A DNA stretch of 64,000 nucleotides from JACKIC01 sp964392305. GTDB lineage: Bacteria; Planctomycetota; UBA1135; UBA2386. Positions 35,570-44,345 of this stretch are shown here, one piece after another. Each line of letters starts with the position of its first letter. Position 1 is the stretch's first letter. The notes below the pieces were generated by a model. That model saw only the letters and a program-made list of their open reading frames with translations, made no database searches and had not been told where the DNA came from. Made by a program: the position numbers and the translations under genes. The DNA lies in assembly GCA_964392305.1 (NCBI GenBank), contig CAYMPV010000004.1, positions 124,001 through 188,000 of the forward strand, read 5' to 3'.

Positions 35570-36999
35570 CGCTGCGGCTCGAGCGCGACGATCGCCTCGA
35601 CCATCCGCTCCTGCAGTTCCTTGCACTGCTTGTTGAAGCCGCTGCGCGCCGGGTCGTAGTTCATCAGGATCGAGAAGTAGCGCAGCTCGCCGTCTTCGTC
35701 TTCGACGATGCCGCTCAGTGCCGAGGCGCCGCGGATCCAACCGGTCTTGGCGCGCACCCGACCGCGCAGCGGCGAGGCGGTGAATCGGTCTTCGAGCGTG
35801 CCGCTGCTGCCGGCGACCGGCAGACAATCGCGAAACAGGCCGTCGCTGGCGCCCGCGCCGCACGCCAGCATCACCGCGACCAGCAACCCCGGCGTCAGCC
35901 GGTTCGCGGCAGTGAGCCCCGAGCCATCGCAGAGCACGGCACCTTCGGGCCAGCCGCCGAGTTTGTGTTCGAGCCGCGCGCGCAGCGCCGCGACGCCGCC
36001 GGCAAGGCTGCCGTCGCCGGCGAGGTGCGCACCGAGCACCCGCAGACACTGTTCGGCGTCGACGTTGGACGAGTCCTCGAGCACACGCTGCAGTGCCGGG
36101 CGCAACGGGCTGCGCACGACCGCGACCAGGCAATCGCTGCCCGGCGTCGCCGAACGGACCACGGCGATGCCCCCCGCCTGCAGGCGCCAGCGCAGCAACC
36201 GTTCGTACCAGCGGGCCGGGTCCTGCATCACCGCGGCGAACTCGAACGGCTCGCGCAGCGCCCCGTGCCGACCGTGCACGAGCACGTCGTCGCCGCGGTC
36301 CTTCGCGCCGTAGACCGGCCGCAGTTTCGCAGTGGCCCGCGTCAGTTCGTCGTGCACCGGCACACCGGCAGCGGGCGCGATCACTTCCGCGAGCGGCGCG
36401 GCGGCGCCGGCGCTGACCCGCACCCGGTAGATCCCGGCGTCGAGCAGGAACGGCGAGGTCGGCGCGCAGTAGTCGAGATGCAACTGGTTGCTGGGCCATT
36501 GGGGCGGCCGGTCGGGCCCCGTGAACACCCCCGGCTCGAGGCGCACGGCACGTACGGCTCGTATGCCGACCTCCCGCATCTGTGCCGCGACGCGGTCGAA
36601 TGCCTGGGCGGGATCGTATGGACCGCCGGTGTGCCAGTTCGGGTCGCCGCTCGCTTCGACCACGAGCACCCCGTCACGCAGCCAGAACTTCGTCTCGAAC
36701 TCGAAGTCCGAACCGAGCGCGTCCAGAAACGCGAGCGCAGTGATGATCTTCTGGTTGCTCGCTGGCGCGAAGGCCTCGGTGGCGCGGTGACGGAAGAGCA
36801 GTTCACCGCGTCGGTCGGCGACGGCGATGCCGGTCTGTGCACCGAGCCGTTCGGCTTCGGCGACGATCGCCTTCAGGCTCGACAACGCCCTTGCCGGCGC
36901 TGGCGCCTTCGAGCGCAGCGACGCCTGGGCCTGCGCCGACATCGCGACGCTGGACAACACTCCGACCGACCAACAGACCGCCAGCAACCAACCGCGCAT
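35566..36999 (-). CDS. dacB: D-alanyl-D-alanine carboxypeptidase/endopeptidase (PBP4 type)
   Basis: Periplasmic class C penicillin-binding protein that trims or cleaves peptidoglycan cross-links. From ATG 36999 it has a clean signal peptide (MRGWLLAVCWSVGVLSSVAM, cleavage near AQA); in-frame starts at 37029 and 37035 also exist. The nucleophile motif SNQK is at residues 81-84, the SxN motif is SSN within EDSSNVDAEQ, and KTGWIRGASALSG is the KTG box. The PBP4-family stretch CDGSGLTAANRLTP is also present. 477 residues matches the DacB family. It indicates a peptidoglycan wall, now accepted for most Planctomycetota. Confidence 0.9.
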   Translation of the reverse strand: MRGWLLAVCWSVGVLSSVAMSAQAQASLRSKAPAPARALSSLKAIVAEAERLGAQTGIAVADRRGELLFRHRATEAFAPASNQKIITALAFLDALGSDFEFETKFWLRDGVLVVEASGDPNWHTGGPYDPAQAFDRVAAQMREVGIRAVRAVRLEPGVFTGPDRPPQWPSNQLHLDYCAPTSPFLLDAGIYRVRVSAGAAAPLAEVIAPAAGVPVHDELTRATAKLRPVYGAKDRGDDVLVHGRHGALREPFEFAAVMQDPARWYERLLRWRLQAGGIAVVRSATPGSDCLVAVVRSPLRPALQRVLEDSSNVDAEQCLRVLGAHLAGDGSLAGGVAALRARLEHKLGGWPEGAVLCDGSGLTAANRLTPGLLVAVMLACGAGASDGLFRDCLPVAGSSGTLEDRFTASPLRGRVRAKTGWIRGASALSGIVEDEDGELRYFSILMNYDPARSGFNKQCKELQERMVEAIVALEPQR

Positions 37000-37065
37000 G
37001 CCGCTGCAATATCCGATCGCGATGACCATCGCCACAAGCAGCGGGCAGCGATACCTTCAGTCGCC

Positions 37066-38556
37066 ATGTTGACGACCTTGTTGCTGGTTGGATCGGCGTT
37101 GCTGGCCCAGGCCCCGAGTGCGCCGAAAGCACAGGAAGCAACCGCACAGCAGGCAACTGCGCACGAAGCAACTGCGCAGAGCACGAAGGGCACGACGACG
37201 CCGGGCGCCTCGTCACAGGACGCGATGCCGCTGCGCGCCCTGGTGGTCGGCGGCGCCAACAATCACGACTGGGAATGGAGCAACCCCGAGATCGGGCGCG
37301 TGCTCAGCGAGACCGGACGGTTTGCGGTCACGCTCACCGACAAGCCGGCCGAAGCGCTGCTCGGCGCCGCCGAACGCTTCGCAGCGGGCCAGCTCGACGT
37401 GCTCGTGCTCAACTACAACGGTCCGCGTTGGGGCGAGGCCGCCGAACGCGCATTCCTGCAGGCGGTGCGCGCCGGCTGCGGCGTGGTGGTGCTGCACGCC
37501 GCCAACAACTCGTTCGTGGGTTGGCAGGAATACGAAGACCTGGTCGGCCTGCTGTGGCGCGATGGTTCGGGTCACGGCACCTACCACCCGTTCGACGTCA
37601 ACGTCGTCGACCCCCACCACCCGATCACGCGCGACATGGCGGACATCCGCCAACACCCCGACGAGCTCTACCACCGTCTGGTCCCGGGTGCGCAGGCCGA
37701 CTTCAAGGTGCTGATGAGCGCCTACAGCGCGCCGGCCACACGCGGCACGGGCCGCTTCGAGCCGATGGTGCTGGTGTCGCAGTGCGGCAAGGGCCGCATC
37801 TTCCACACCACCTTGGGCCACGTCTGGCGCGGCGTGCCGCAGAGCCGTGCCACGTGGTACAGCCCGCAGCTGCGCCGGCTCGTCGCCCGCGGTGCGGAAT
37901 GGGCGGCCAGCGGCGCCGTGACCCTCGCGCCCGAACCGTTGAACTACCTGACCCCAGAGGAACAGACGCTCGGGTTCCAACTGCTGTTCGACGGGCGCAC
38001 GCTCGACAACTGGCGCGCGTTCCGCGCCGAGACGCCGCCGAGCAAGGGCTGGGTGGTCCAGGACGCCGCGTTGGTCAACGAATCCGGCGGCGGCGACCTC
38101 GTGACGATGCGCGAGTATGCGGATTTCGACTTCCGCTTCTCCTTCCGCGTCGCCCCCAAAGCCAACTCCGGCGTGATCTGGCACGTGCTCGAGACGGCCG
38201 AGCAGACCTACATGACGGGCCCCGAGTACCAGGTGATCGACGACTTCGGCACCGGACCCGCGCCGCAGCACTCGGTCGGCGCGCTCTATGACCTGGTGCC
38301 GCCGGTCGAGAAGACCGTGCGCCGCGCCGGCGCCTGGAACGATGGCCGCATCGTCGTGCAGAACGGTCGTGTGCAGCACTGGCTCAACGGCAACAAGGTG
38401 GTCGACGTTCCCTGCCGCGGCCAGGAGTGGGACAAGTTGATCGCGTCCAGCAAGTTCCGCAGCTGGCCGTTCGGCAAGTCCGGTCGCGGCCGCATCGCCT
38501 TGCAGGATCACGGCGATCAGGTCGCTTTCCGCAACTTGCGCATTCGCGCACTCTGA
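37066..38556 (+). CDS. Secreted ThuA-like / DUF1080 (3-keto-disaccharide hydrolase) fusion
   Basis: 496 residues. A short signal peptide (MLTTLLLVGSALLAQA) is followed by a low-complexity Ala/Thr/Gln repeat (residues 18-45). Residues 50-270 are ThuA-like, a glutamine-amidotransferase-like fold (ALVVGGANNHDWEWSNPE, VVVLHAANNSF, GHGTYHPF, GRIFHTTLGHVW). Residues 295-496 are a DUF1080 concanavalin-like domain (LLFDGRTLDNWRAF, SGVIWHVLE, GPEYQVIDD, HWLNGNKVVDV), the family now tied to cleavage of 3-keto-glycosides. Both domains are heavily expanded in Planctomycetota and Verrucomicrobia and probably act on exported carbohydrates. Divergent from dacB. Confidence 0.88.
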   Translation: MLTTLLLVGSALLAQAPSAPKAQEATAQQATAHEATAQSTKGTTTPGASSQDAMPLRALVVGGANNHDWEWSNPEIGRVLSETGRFAVTLTDKPAEALLGAAERFAAGQLDVLVLNYNGPRWGEAAERAFLQAVRAGCGVVVLHAANNSFVGWQEYEDLVGLLWRDGSGHGTYHPFDVNVVDPHHPITRDMADIRQHPDELYHRLVPGAQADFKVLMSAYSAPATRGTGRFEPMVLVSQCGKGRIFHTTLGHVWRGVPQSRATWYSPQLRRLVARGAEWAASGAVTLAPEPLNYLTPEEQTLGFQLLFDGRTLDNWRAFRAETPPSKGWVVQDAALVNESGGGDLVTMREYADFDFRFSFRVAPKANSGVIWHVLETAEQTYMTGPEYQVIDDFGTGPAPQHSVGALYDLVPPVEKTVRRAGAWNDGRIVVQNGRVQHWLNGNKVVDVPCRGQEWDKLIASSKFRSWPFGKSGRGRIALQDHGDQVAFRNLRIRAL

Positions 38557-38566
38557 GCCGCAGCTC

Positions 38567-40005
<1,439 letters not shown>

Positions 40006-40006
<1 letters not shown>

Positions 40007-40068
40007 TCCTGACTGCTGGCATCCTGACCGCTGGCCATCCTGACGGCTGGCCATCCTGACAGCTGGCG
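40006..40068. repeat. Four tandem 15-16-bp repeats between convergent genes
   Basis: Units at 40006, 40021, 40037 and 40053 share ATCCTGACnGCTGGC; the n position is T, C, G and A in successive copies. Adjacent units pair as GGCCA/TGGCC across a 10-base loop, so the transcript could fold into repeated weak hairpins. The array fills most of the 78-base gap between the response regulator and the type III PKS stop. Confidence 0.75.
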
Positions 40069-40084
40069 CGGCGCGCGCCGCCGT

Positions 40085-41131
40085 TCACCAGCGCAACAGC
40101 AGGAACTCGCTGCAGAAGCCCGGCCCCATCGCCAGCATCAGCCCCAGGTCCGACGCCGCTCCGGGATTGGTGCGCTGCGTTTCGTCGAGGATCATCAGCA
40201 CCGATGCACTCGACAAGTTGCCGGCCCGCGCCAGGCAGCGCCAGCTGCACGCGAGGTCCGCTTCCTGCAGCTCCAGACCATCCTGCAGCGCCTGCAGCAC
40301 CTTGGGTCCGCCGGGGTGCGCGATCCAGCGCCGCATGTCGGCGCGGCTACGGCCGTGATCGCCGAGGAACGCGTCGACGTCCTGCGGCACGCGTTCTCGC
40401 GCCACGGTCGGCACCTCCGCCGACAGCACGATGCGGAAGCCGTGCGTGCCGATGTTCCACCCCATCACGTTCTCGGTGTCGGGATAGAACACCGAACGCG
40501 TAGCCAGGACCTCGGGCCCCTGACACGGACGCTCTGCGCCGACGACCACGGCCGCCGCGGCACCGTCGCCGAACAAGCCGACGCTGATCAGGTTGGCGAC
40601 CGAGCGGTCGTCGCGCTGCAGCGTCAGCGAGCACAACTCGACGGTCAGGACCACGGCCACGCCGCGCGGCCGACCACGCACGAAGTCGACCGCGCGCGAC
40701 ACCGCCGCGGCGCCGGCGACGCAGCCCAGACCGAACATCGGCACGCGCGCGACGTCGGGTCGAAAACCCAGACGCGTCATCAGCCGGGCGTCCACCGACG
40801 GACTCGCCAGCCCGGTCACGGTCGAGAAGAAGATCGCGTCGACCTCCGCTGGCGCGATGCCGGCGCGGTCGAGCGCGACCTTGATCGCACGTTCACCGAG
40901 TTCGAGCGCGCTCGTCAGCCACGCTGCGTTGCAGGCGCTGAAGTCTCGCAGTTCGGCGTACCGTTCGAGCGGCAGGGCCAGGTGACGCCCGTCGATGCGC
41001 GTGTTCGCATGCAGGCTGCGCAGCCGCGGCGCCAGACGTTCGTCGGCGAACGCCGCGACGAGGTACTCGGTGAGCGTCTGCTGGTCGTACCAGTGCGCGG
41101 GAAAAGCAGTACCGACGGCAGCGATCTTCAA
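40085..41131 (-). CDS. Type III polyketide synthase (chalcone/alkylresorcinol synthase family)
   Basis: Homodimeric ketosynthase that extends an acyl-CoA starter with malonyl-CoA and cyclises it to a resorcinol, pyrone or phloroglucinol. The catalytic triad is visible: C137 in FGLGCVAGAAA, H272 in AHPGGPKVL and N305 in ARAGNLSSASV; the GPG loop is GPGFCSE near the end. 348 residues is the family size. The start is TTG 41131, which overlaps the upstream stop (TTGA) and has AAGGA seven bases before it; no ATG or GTG fits. Last gene of a coupled minus-strand operon with two methyltransferases, as expected for phenolic-lipid synthesis. Confidence 0.92.
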   Translation of the reverse strand: MKIAAVGTAFPAHWYDQQTLTEYLVAAFADERLAPRLRSLHANTRIDGRHLALPLERYAELRDFSACNAAWLTSALELGERAIKVALDRAGIAPAEVDAIFFSTVTGLASPSVDARLMTRLGFRPDVARVPMFGLGCVAGAAAVSRAVDFVRGRPRGVAVVLTVELCSLTLQRDDRSVANLISVGLFGDGAAAAVVVGAERPCQGPEVLATRSVFYPDTENVMGWNIGTHGFRIVLSAEVPTVARERVPQDVDAFLGDHGRSRADMRRWIAHPGGPKVLQALQDGLELQEADLACSWRCLARAGNLSSASVLMILDETQRTNPGAASDLGLMLAMGPGFCSEFLLLRW

Positions 41132-41859
41132 CGGAGGGTCCTTGGCAGGAAGTACGGCACCGTGCGGCGATAGTCGCGGAAGCGGGCACCGAAGATCACT
41201 TCCCAACGCGATTCCTTGTGCAGCGGCCCGAGCCCACAGTAGGCGCTCCAGACCACCATCAACACCAACCAATCCGGACTCCAGGTCGGCGCCGTCCACA
41301 GCACCAGGGCGAAACCCAGGTAGATGGGCTGCCGGCACCGCGCGAACAGGCCGTGGGTCGGCATGCTGCCGAAGTCGACCGGCCGATCCCGCCACAGCGC
41401 CAACCAACCCGCGGCGCCGGTCTGCAGGGCCAGGCCCGCGTTGGTCAGCGCCACGATCAGGAACAACCACGCGCCGACGAACAACGCGTACTGGGCGATC
41501 CCGAGCGGCCCGGCGGCCCGGTGCCAGACGGTTTCGCTGGGACACCAACCCCAGAACACCAGCAGCAGCTGCAGCGTACCGATCAACACGTAGGTGCTCG
41601 TCGCCAATTTGCGCCCGTGACCGACCGGCGAGAGCCGCACCAACCACTGGCGGCCGCGGTTGGTCAACAGCGCCGAGTGCAGCACCGGGAATTGCAGCAC
41701 CAGCAAGGCATTCACGACCCAGCCGGTGAGTCCGCGCCACGGCCCCAGGCCGAGCTGCAGCCCCGTGAGCAGCGCCAGCGCCATCGAGGCGACGGCCGCG
41801 ACGAACAGGCCGTGAACGAGCACCGCCATCACCAGCGCCGCGAGGCGACGCCACTTCAC
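41128..41859 (-). CDS. Isoprenylcysteine-carboxylmethyltransferase-like membrane methyltransferase
   Basis: 243 residues, five or more hydrophobic helices, no soluble SAM motif. The C-terminal half carries the ICMT/PEMT-type cofactor region: HGLFARCRQPIYLGFALVLW and then LGPLHKESRWEVIFGARFRD with the final YxxxVPYFLP. Enzymes of this type methylate lipidic substrates in the membrane; SrsB next to a type III PKS in Streptomyces griseus is such a case and methylates the phenolic lipid hydroxyl. Start GTG 41859 overlaps the stop of the upstream methyltransferase, and its stop overlaps the PKS start, so stoichiometric co-translation is likely. Confidence 0.82.
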   Translation of the reverse strand: MKWRRLAALVMAVLVHGLFVAAVASMALALLTGLQLGLGPWRGLTGWVVNALLVLQFPVLHSALLTNRGRQWLVRLSPVGHGRKLATSTYVLIGTLQLLLVFWGWCPSETVWHRAAGPLGIAQYALFVGAWLFLIVALTNAGLALQTGAAGWLALWRDRPVDFGSMPTHGLFARCRQPIYLGFALVLWTAPTWSPDWLVLMVVWSAYCGLGPLHKESRWEVIFGARFRDYRRTVPYFLPRTLR

Positions 41860-42551
41860 GACAGCCTCCGGTACAACGCGGCATAACCGACCGCGAGGTT
41901 GCGCGACTCGCGCAGGCGGATCGCGCCGCTACGCAGCGTCGCCAGCAGACGCGGCACCTCACCGACACGCTGCTCACGCTGCAGGCCGTGGCCGGTCGCC
42001 AACCGCTCGAGCTCTTCGGGTCGCACGAAGTCGCGCCAGCGATGAGTGCCGCGCGGCACGTAACCAAGGCCCTCGGCGAGCGTGATCGCCAACCAGCGCG
42101 ACCGCAGTGTGCGGGAGATCGTGTTCACGAACAGAAGACCTCCGGGCTTCAGCAGGCGCGCCGCCGCGCCGACCGCGGCGGCCGGATCGGCGACGTGTTC
42201 GAGTGTGTCGGCGAGCAGCACCAGATCGGCGGCACCGTCGCGCAGCGGCGGTGCGGTCATGTCGGCGACCACCGCGTGCAGTCGTTCGCCGCCGCGCATG
42301 CGGCACTCACGCAGCGCCGCGCCGGCGAGATCGAGCGCCACGACGCGAGCGCCGGCGGCGGCCAGCGGCACGGCCAACAGACCGCCGCCGGCGCCGAGGT
42401 CGACCACGAGCCGGCCGGTGACACCCTCCGGCAACCACCGCTGCAGCAGTTGCCAGCGGAACTCGCTGACCGCTCGCAGCGATCGGAACCCAGCGCACGC
42501 CTCGTCCCACCAACCACCGCGATCGAAGTGGTCTGCCGCGATCGCGCTCAC
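41856..42551 (-). CDS. UbiG-like class I SAM methyltransferase
   Basis: 231 residues with the Rossmann SAM motif VVDLGAGGGLLAVPLA, the acidic residue in VVALDLAG, and motif IV DLVLLADTLEHVADP. The later segment VNTISRTLRSRWLAIT followed by PRGTHRWRDFVRPEEL closely matches the diagnostic UbiG region (isRT-kS..., vPkGTHdw-kFi-P-EL). UbiG O-methylates phenolic hydroxyls on polyprenyl rings in ubiquinone synthesis, so an aromatic lipid substrate is plausible here. GTG 42551 overlaps the upstream stop (GTGA). No other ubiquinone genes are near, which favours a dedicated role with the type III PKS. Confidence 0.88.
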   Translation of the reverse strand: MSAIAADHFDRGGWWDEACAGFRSLRAVSEFRWQLLQRWLPEGVTGRLVVDLGAGGGLLAVPLAAAGARVVALDLAGAALRECRMRGGERLHAVVADMTAPPLRDGAADLVLLADTLEHVADPAAAVGAAARLLKPGGLLFVNTISRTLRSRWLAITLAEGLGYVPRGTHRWRDFVRPEELERLATGHGLQREQRVGEVPRLLATLRSGAIRLRESRNLAVGYAALYRRLS

Positions 42552-42979
42552 TGCAGGACCCCGCGCCGCAGCACCAGCACGCCACCGGGAGCCGACAGGC
42601 GCAGGTGCTCGCCGCCCACCTCCAGCGGCACCGGCGCCGCGCCGTCGAGAGTCAGGCCCGACGCGGACATCTGCCAGGTGCCCGACAACGTCTGGAACGA
42701 CAACGCGGTGCCGTCGTCGATCAGCGCGGCGGCCGTGTAGGAGCCGTCCGCGAAGAACAGGTAGTAGACCTTGCGCAGCGACACGGCCGCGTCGCCGGTG
42801 ATCTGCACCGACTCGAACAGTCCTTGCAGCGTCCCCTCGGTCATCGGCGCGAACTGCAGTTCGGCGACGGACGTCTCCACCATCCGGTCCTCGCGCGCGA
42901 CGACGTTCGACGGAATGCAGGCGACCGGGCAGGCCGACACCGACAACAGCAGCGCCAACCGCCAACGACGAGCCACCAT
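42548..42979 (-). CDS. Small exported protein, possibly lipoprotein
   Basis: 143 residues from ATG 42979, which overlaps the YceI stop by one base (TGATG). Signal sequence RRWRLALLLSVSACPVAC with a Cys at the expected place, but Pro at -3 makes the lipobox atypical. The mature part seems all-beta (YYLFFADGSYTAAALI, FQTLSGTWQMSASGLTLD), like a small lipocalin-type or descriptor-style barrel that could hold a lipid. Embedded in the operon between YceI and the UbiG-like gene, so probably part of the same pathway. Family not recognised. Confidence 0.65.
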   Translation of the reverse strand: MVARRWRLALLLSVSACPVACIPSNVVAREDRMVETSVAELQFAPMTEGTLQGLFESVQITGDAAVSLRKVYYLFFADGSYTAAALIDDGTALSFQTLSGTWQMSASGLTLDGAAPVPLEVGGEHLRLSAPGGVLVLRRGVLQ

Positions 42980-44136
42980 CACTTGCCACCCCCAAGCTTG
43001 GGCCGCGCGCGCAGCGCCACCCAGACCTTGACCTCGTCCTGCATGGTGATGGCGCCGCCGAGTTGGCTGGGCACGGGCACCTTGTAGTCGCTGAGCAACA
43101 GGCTCATCTGCCCTTCGACGACCAGCCGCTTGCTGTCGTCGACGCGGATCGTCACCGGCATCTGCACTTCCTTGTCGACGCCGCGGATCCGCATGGTGCC
43201 GTGCACGACCCCGTCGACCTGCTGCGCGGCCACGTCGACACGGGTCGGTGCGAATCGCGCGATCGTCATCTCGATCTGCGCGTGGTGCGCCGCGTCGAGG
43301 TGTTCCCACATGTTCTCGTCGCGGCCCTGCAGGCCGGTCACCAGCGTCGCCGCGCGGCAGGCGACGCTGCCGCGCCAGGCGCCGGCAGGGTCATCGAGGT
43401 CGGCGTGGAACTCGCCGCTGACGGCCGTGGTCACGCCGGTGAAGTCGTGCAACGTGCTCTTCGCGTCGAAGCCGACGCGGCACAGATCGGGCACCAGCAC
43501 GTAGTCCTGCGGCTCGTCGAAGCGGAAGCGGTTGCTCGGCAGCGAGAACGACAGGAAGCCGGTGCTCTTGGTCACGGTCGAGGTCCGCGGGGCAGCGACG
43601 GCCGGTGGCGCGTCGACGCGAGTCTCGACGGGTGCTTCGACGGGGGCTTCGACGGGTGCTTCGACGGAGGGCTGGACGGAGGGCTCGATGCGTGCCTCGA
43701 CGCGTGGCTCGACGGGCGTGGCCACGGCCGCCACCTGCATGACGGCGACGGCGCCTTGCAACCTCGTCACCGCGTCGGCGATCGCCTGCAGCCGGTTGCC
43801 GTTGTCCGCGACCTGGCGGCGTTGCTCGGCCTGGCTCTCGGTCAGGCTTCGCGCGGCGGCGAGCACCTCGTCCTGACGCAGCGCCGCGCGTTCCTCGAGG
43901 CCCACGCCGAGCTTGCCGAAGTTCTCGATGATCGCCTGCTGCAACCCGGCGACTTCACTTCGCAAGCTCGCCACCTCGTCGCGCAGCAATGCCTGGGGCG
44001 ATGGCCCGACCGCAACGGTGTCGTCCTGGATCACGATCCGCACCCGGTCCTTGACCACCATCAACCCGGCAGCCGCGCCGGCGACCAGTGCCAACACGGC
44101 CACGCCGCCAACCACCGCCAGAACGTTGCGCGCCAT
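42979..44136 (-). CDS. Membrane-anchored coiled-coil YceI-domain protein
   Basis: 385 residues: a transmembrane anchor at about 6-25 (AVVGGVAVLALVAGAAAGLM), a periplasmic coiled coil (about 45-135), a Val-Glu-Ala/Pro repeat linker (about 140-185, written by 12-base repeats at roughly 43615-43730), then a YceI beta-barrel domain (205-385) with FDAKSTLHDFTGVTTAV and MRIRGVDKEVQMPVTIRV. YceI proteins bind isoprenoid-type lipids such as polyisoprenoid quinones in their barrel. Here it could carry the polyketide lipid across the periplasm. ATG 44136 is preferred; upstream open frame overlaps the promoter region. First gene of the minus operon. Confidence 0.85.
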   Translation of the reverse strand: MARNVLAVVGGVAVLALVAGAAAGLMVVKDRVRIVIQDDTVAVGPSPQALLRDEVASLRSEVAGLQQAIIENFGKLGVGLEERAALRQDEVLAAARSLTESQAEQRRQVADNGNRLQAIADAVTRLQGAVAVMQVAAVATPVEPRVEARIEPSVQPSVEAPVEAPVEAPVETRVDAPPAVAAPRTSTVTKSTGFLSFSLPSNRFRFDEPQDYVLVPDLCRVGFDAKSTLHDFTGVTTAVSGEFHADLDDPAGAWRGSVACRAATLVTGLQGRDENMWEHLDAAHHAQIEMTIARFAPTRVDVAAQQVDGVVHGTMRIRGVDKEVQMPVTIRVDDSKRLVVEGQMSLLLSDYKVPVPSQLGGAITMQDEVKVWVALRARPKLGGGK

Positions 44137-44228
44137 GCCGGCAAGGGAGCAACGCTCGTGCCAACGCGCGAGTCGGCAGCCGCAACGCGGGTGCGGCCGC
44201 TGTGAGCTCCTTGTCGACCGCGGCAACG

Positions 44229-44264
44229 TGGCAATTCCTGCAAGCGCCTGGCAGTCCTTACAAG
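44229..44264. promoter_or_regulatory. Two direct half-sites in the divergent promoter region of the polyketide cluster
   Basis: TGGCAATTCCTGCAAG at 44229 and TGGCAGTCCTTACAAG at 44249, 12 of 16 identical and exactly 20 bases apart, i.e. on the same DNA face. They lie in the 209-base gap between the divergent YceI operon (44136) and exporter (44346). They look like regulator sites; each also resembles a sigma-54 promoter, but the GG-to-GC spacing is two bases too short. Confidence 0.4.
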
Positions 44265-44345
44265 GCGCAACGAGGCCAGACGCCATCGCGACGGGCTCAC
44301 GACGTCGCGCGCCACCGGGTACGCAATGTGCTCCCGGGTCGCACG

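Noticed and set aside
34742..36499. A single 585-residue protein covering the phosphatase and part of dacB
   Set aside because: The upstream half is an out-of-frame shadow of the carboxypeptidase; the phosphatase begins at ATG 35569.
44229..44262. Sigma-54 promoters at the two TGGCA-type repeats
   Set aside because: The GG-to-GC distance is 10 rather than 12 bases and the second copy lacks GC, so a strict -24/-12 element is not met; kept only as a possible regulator site.
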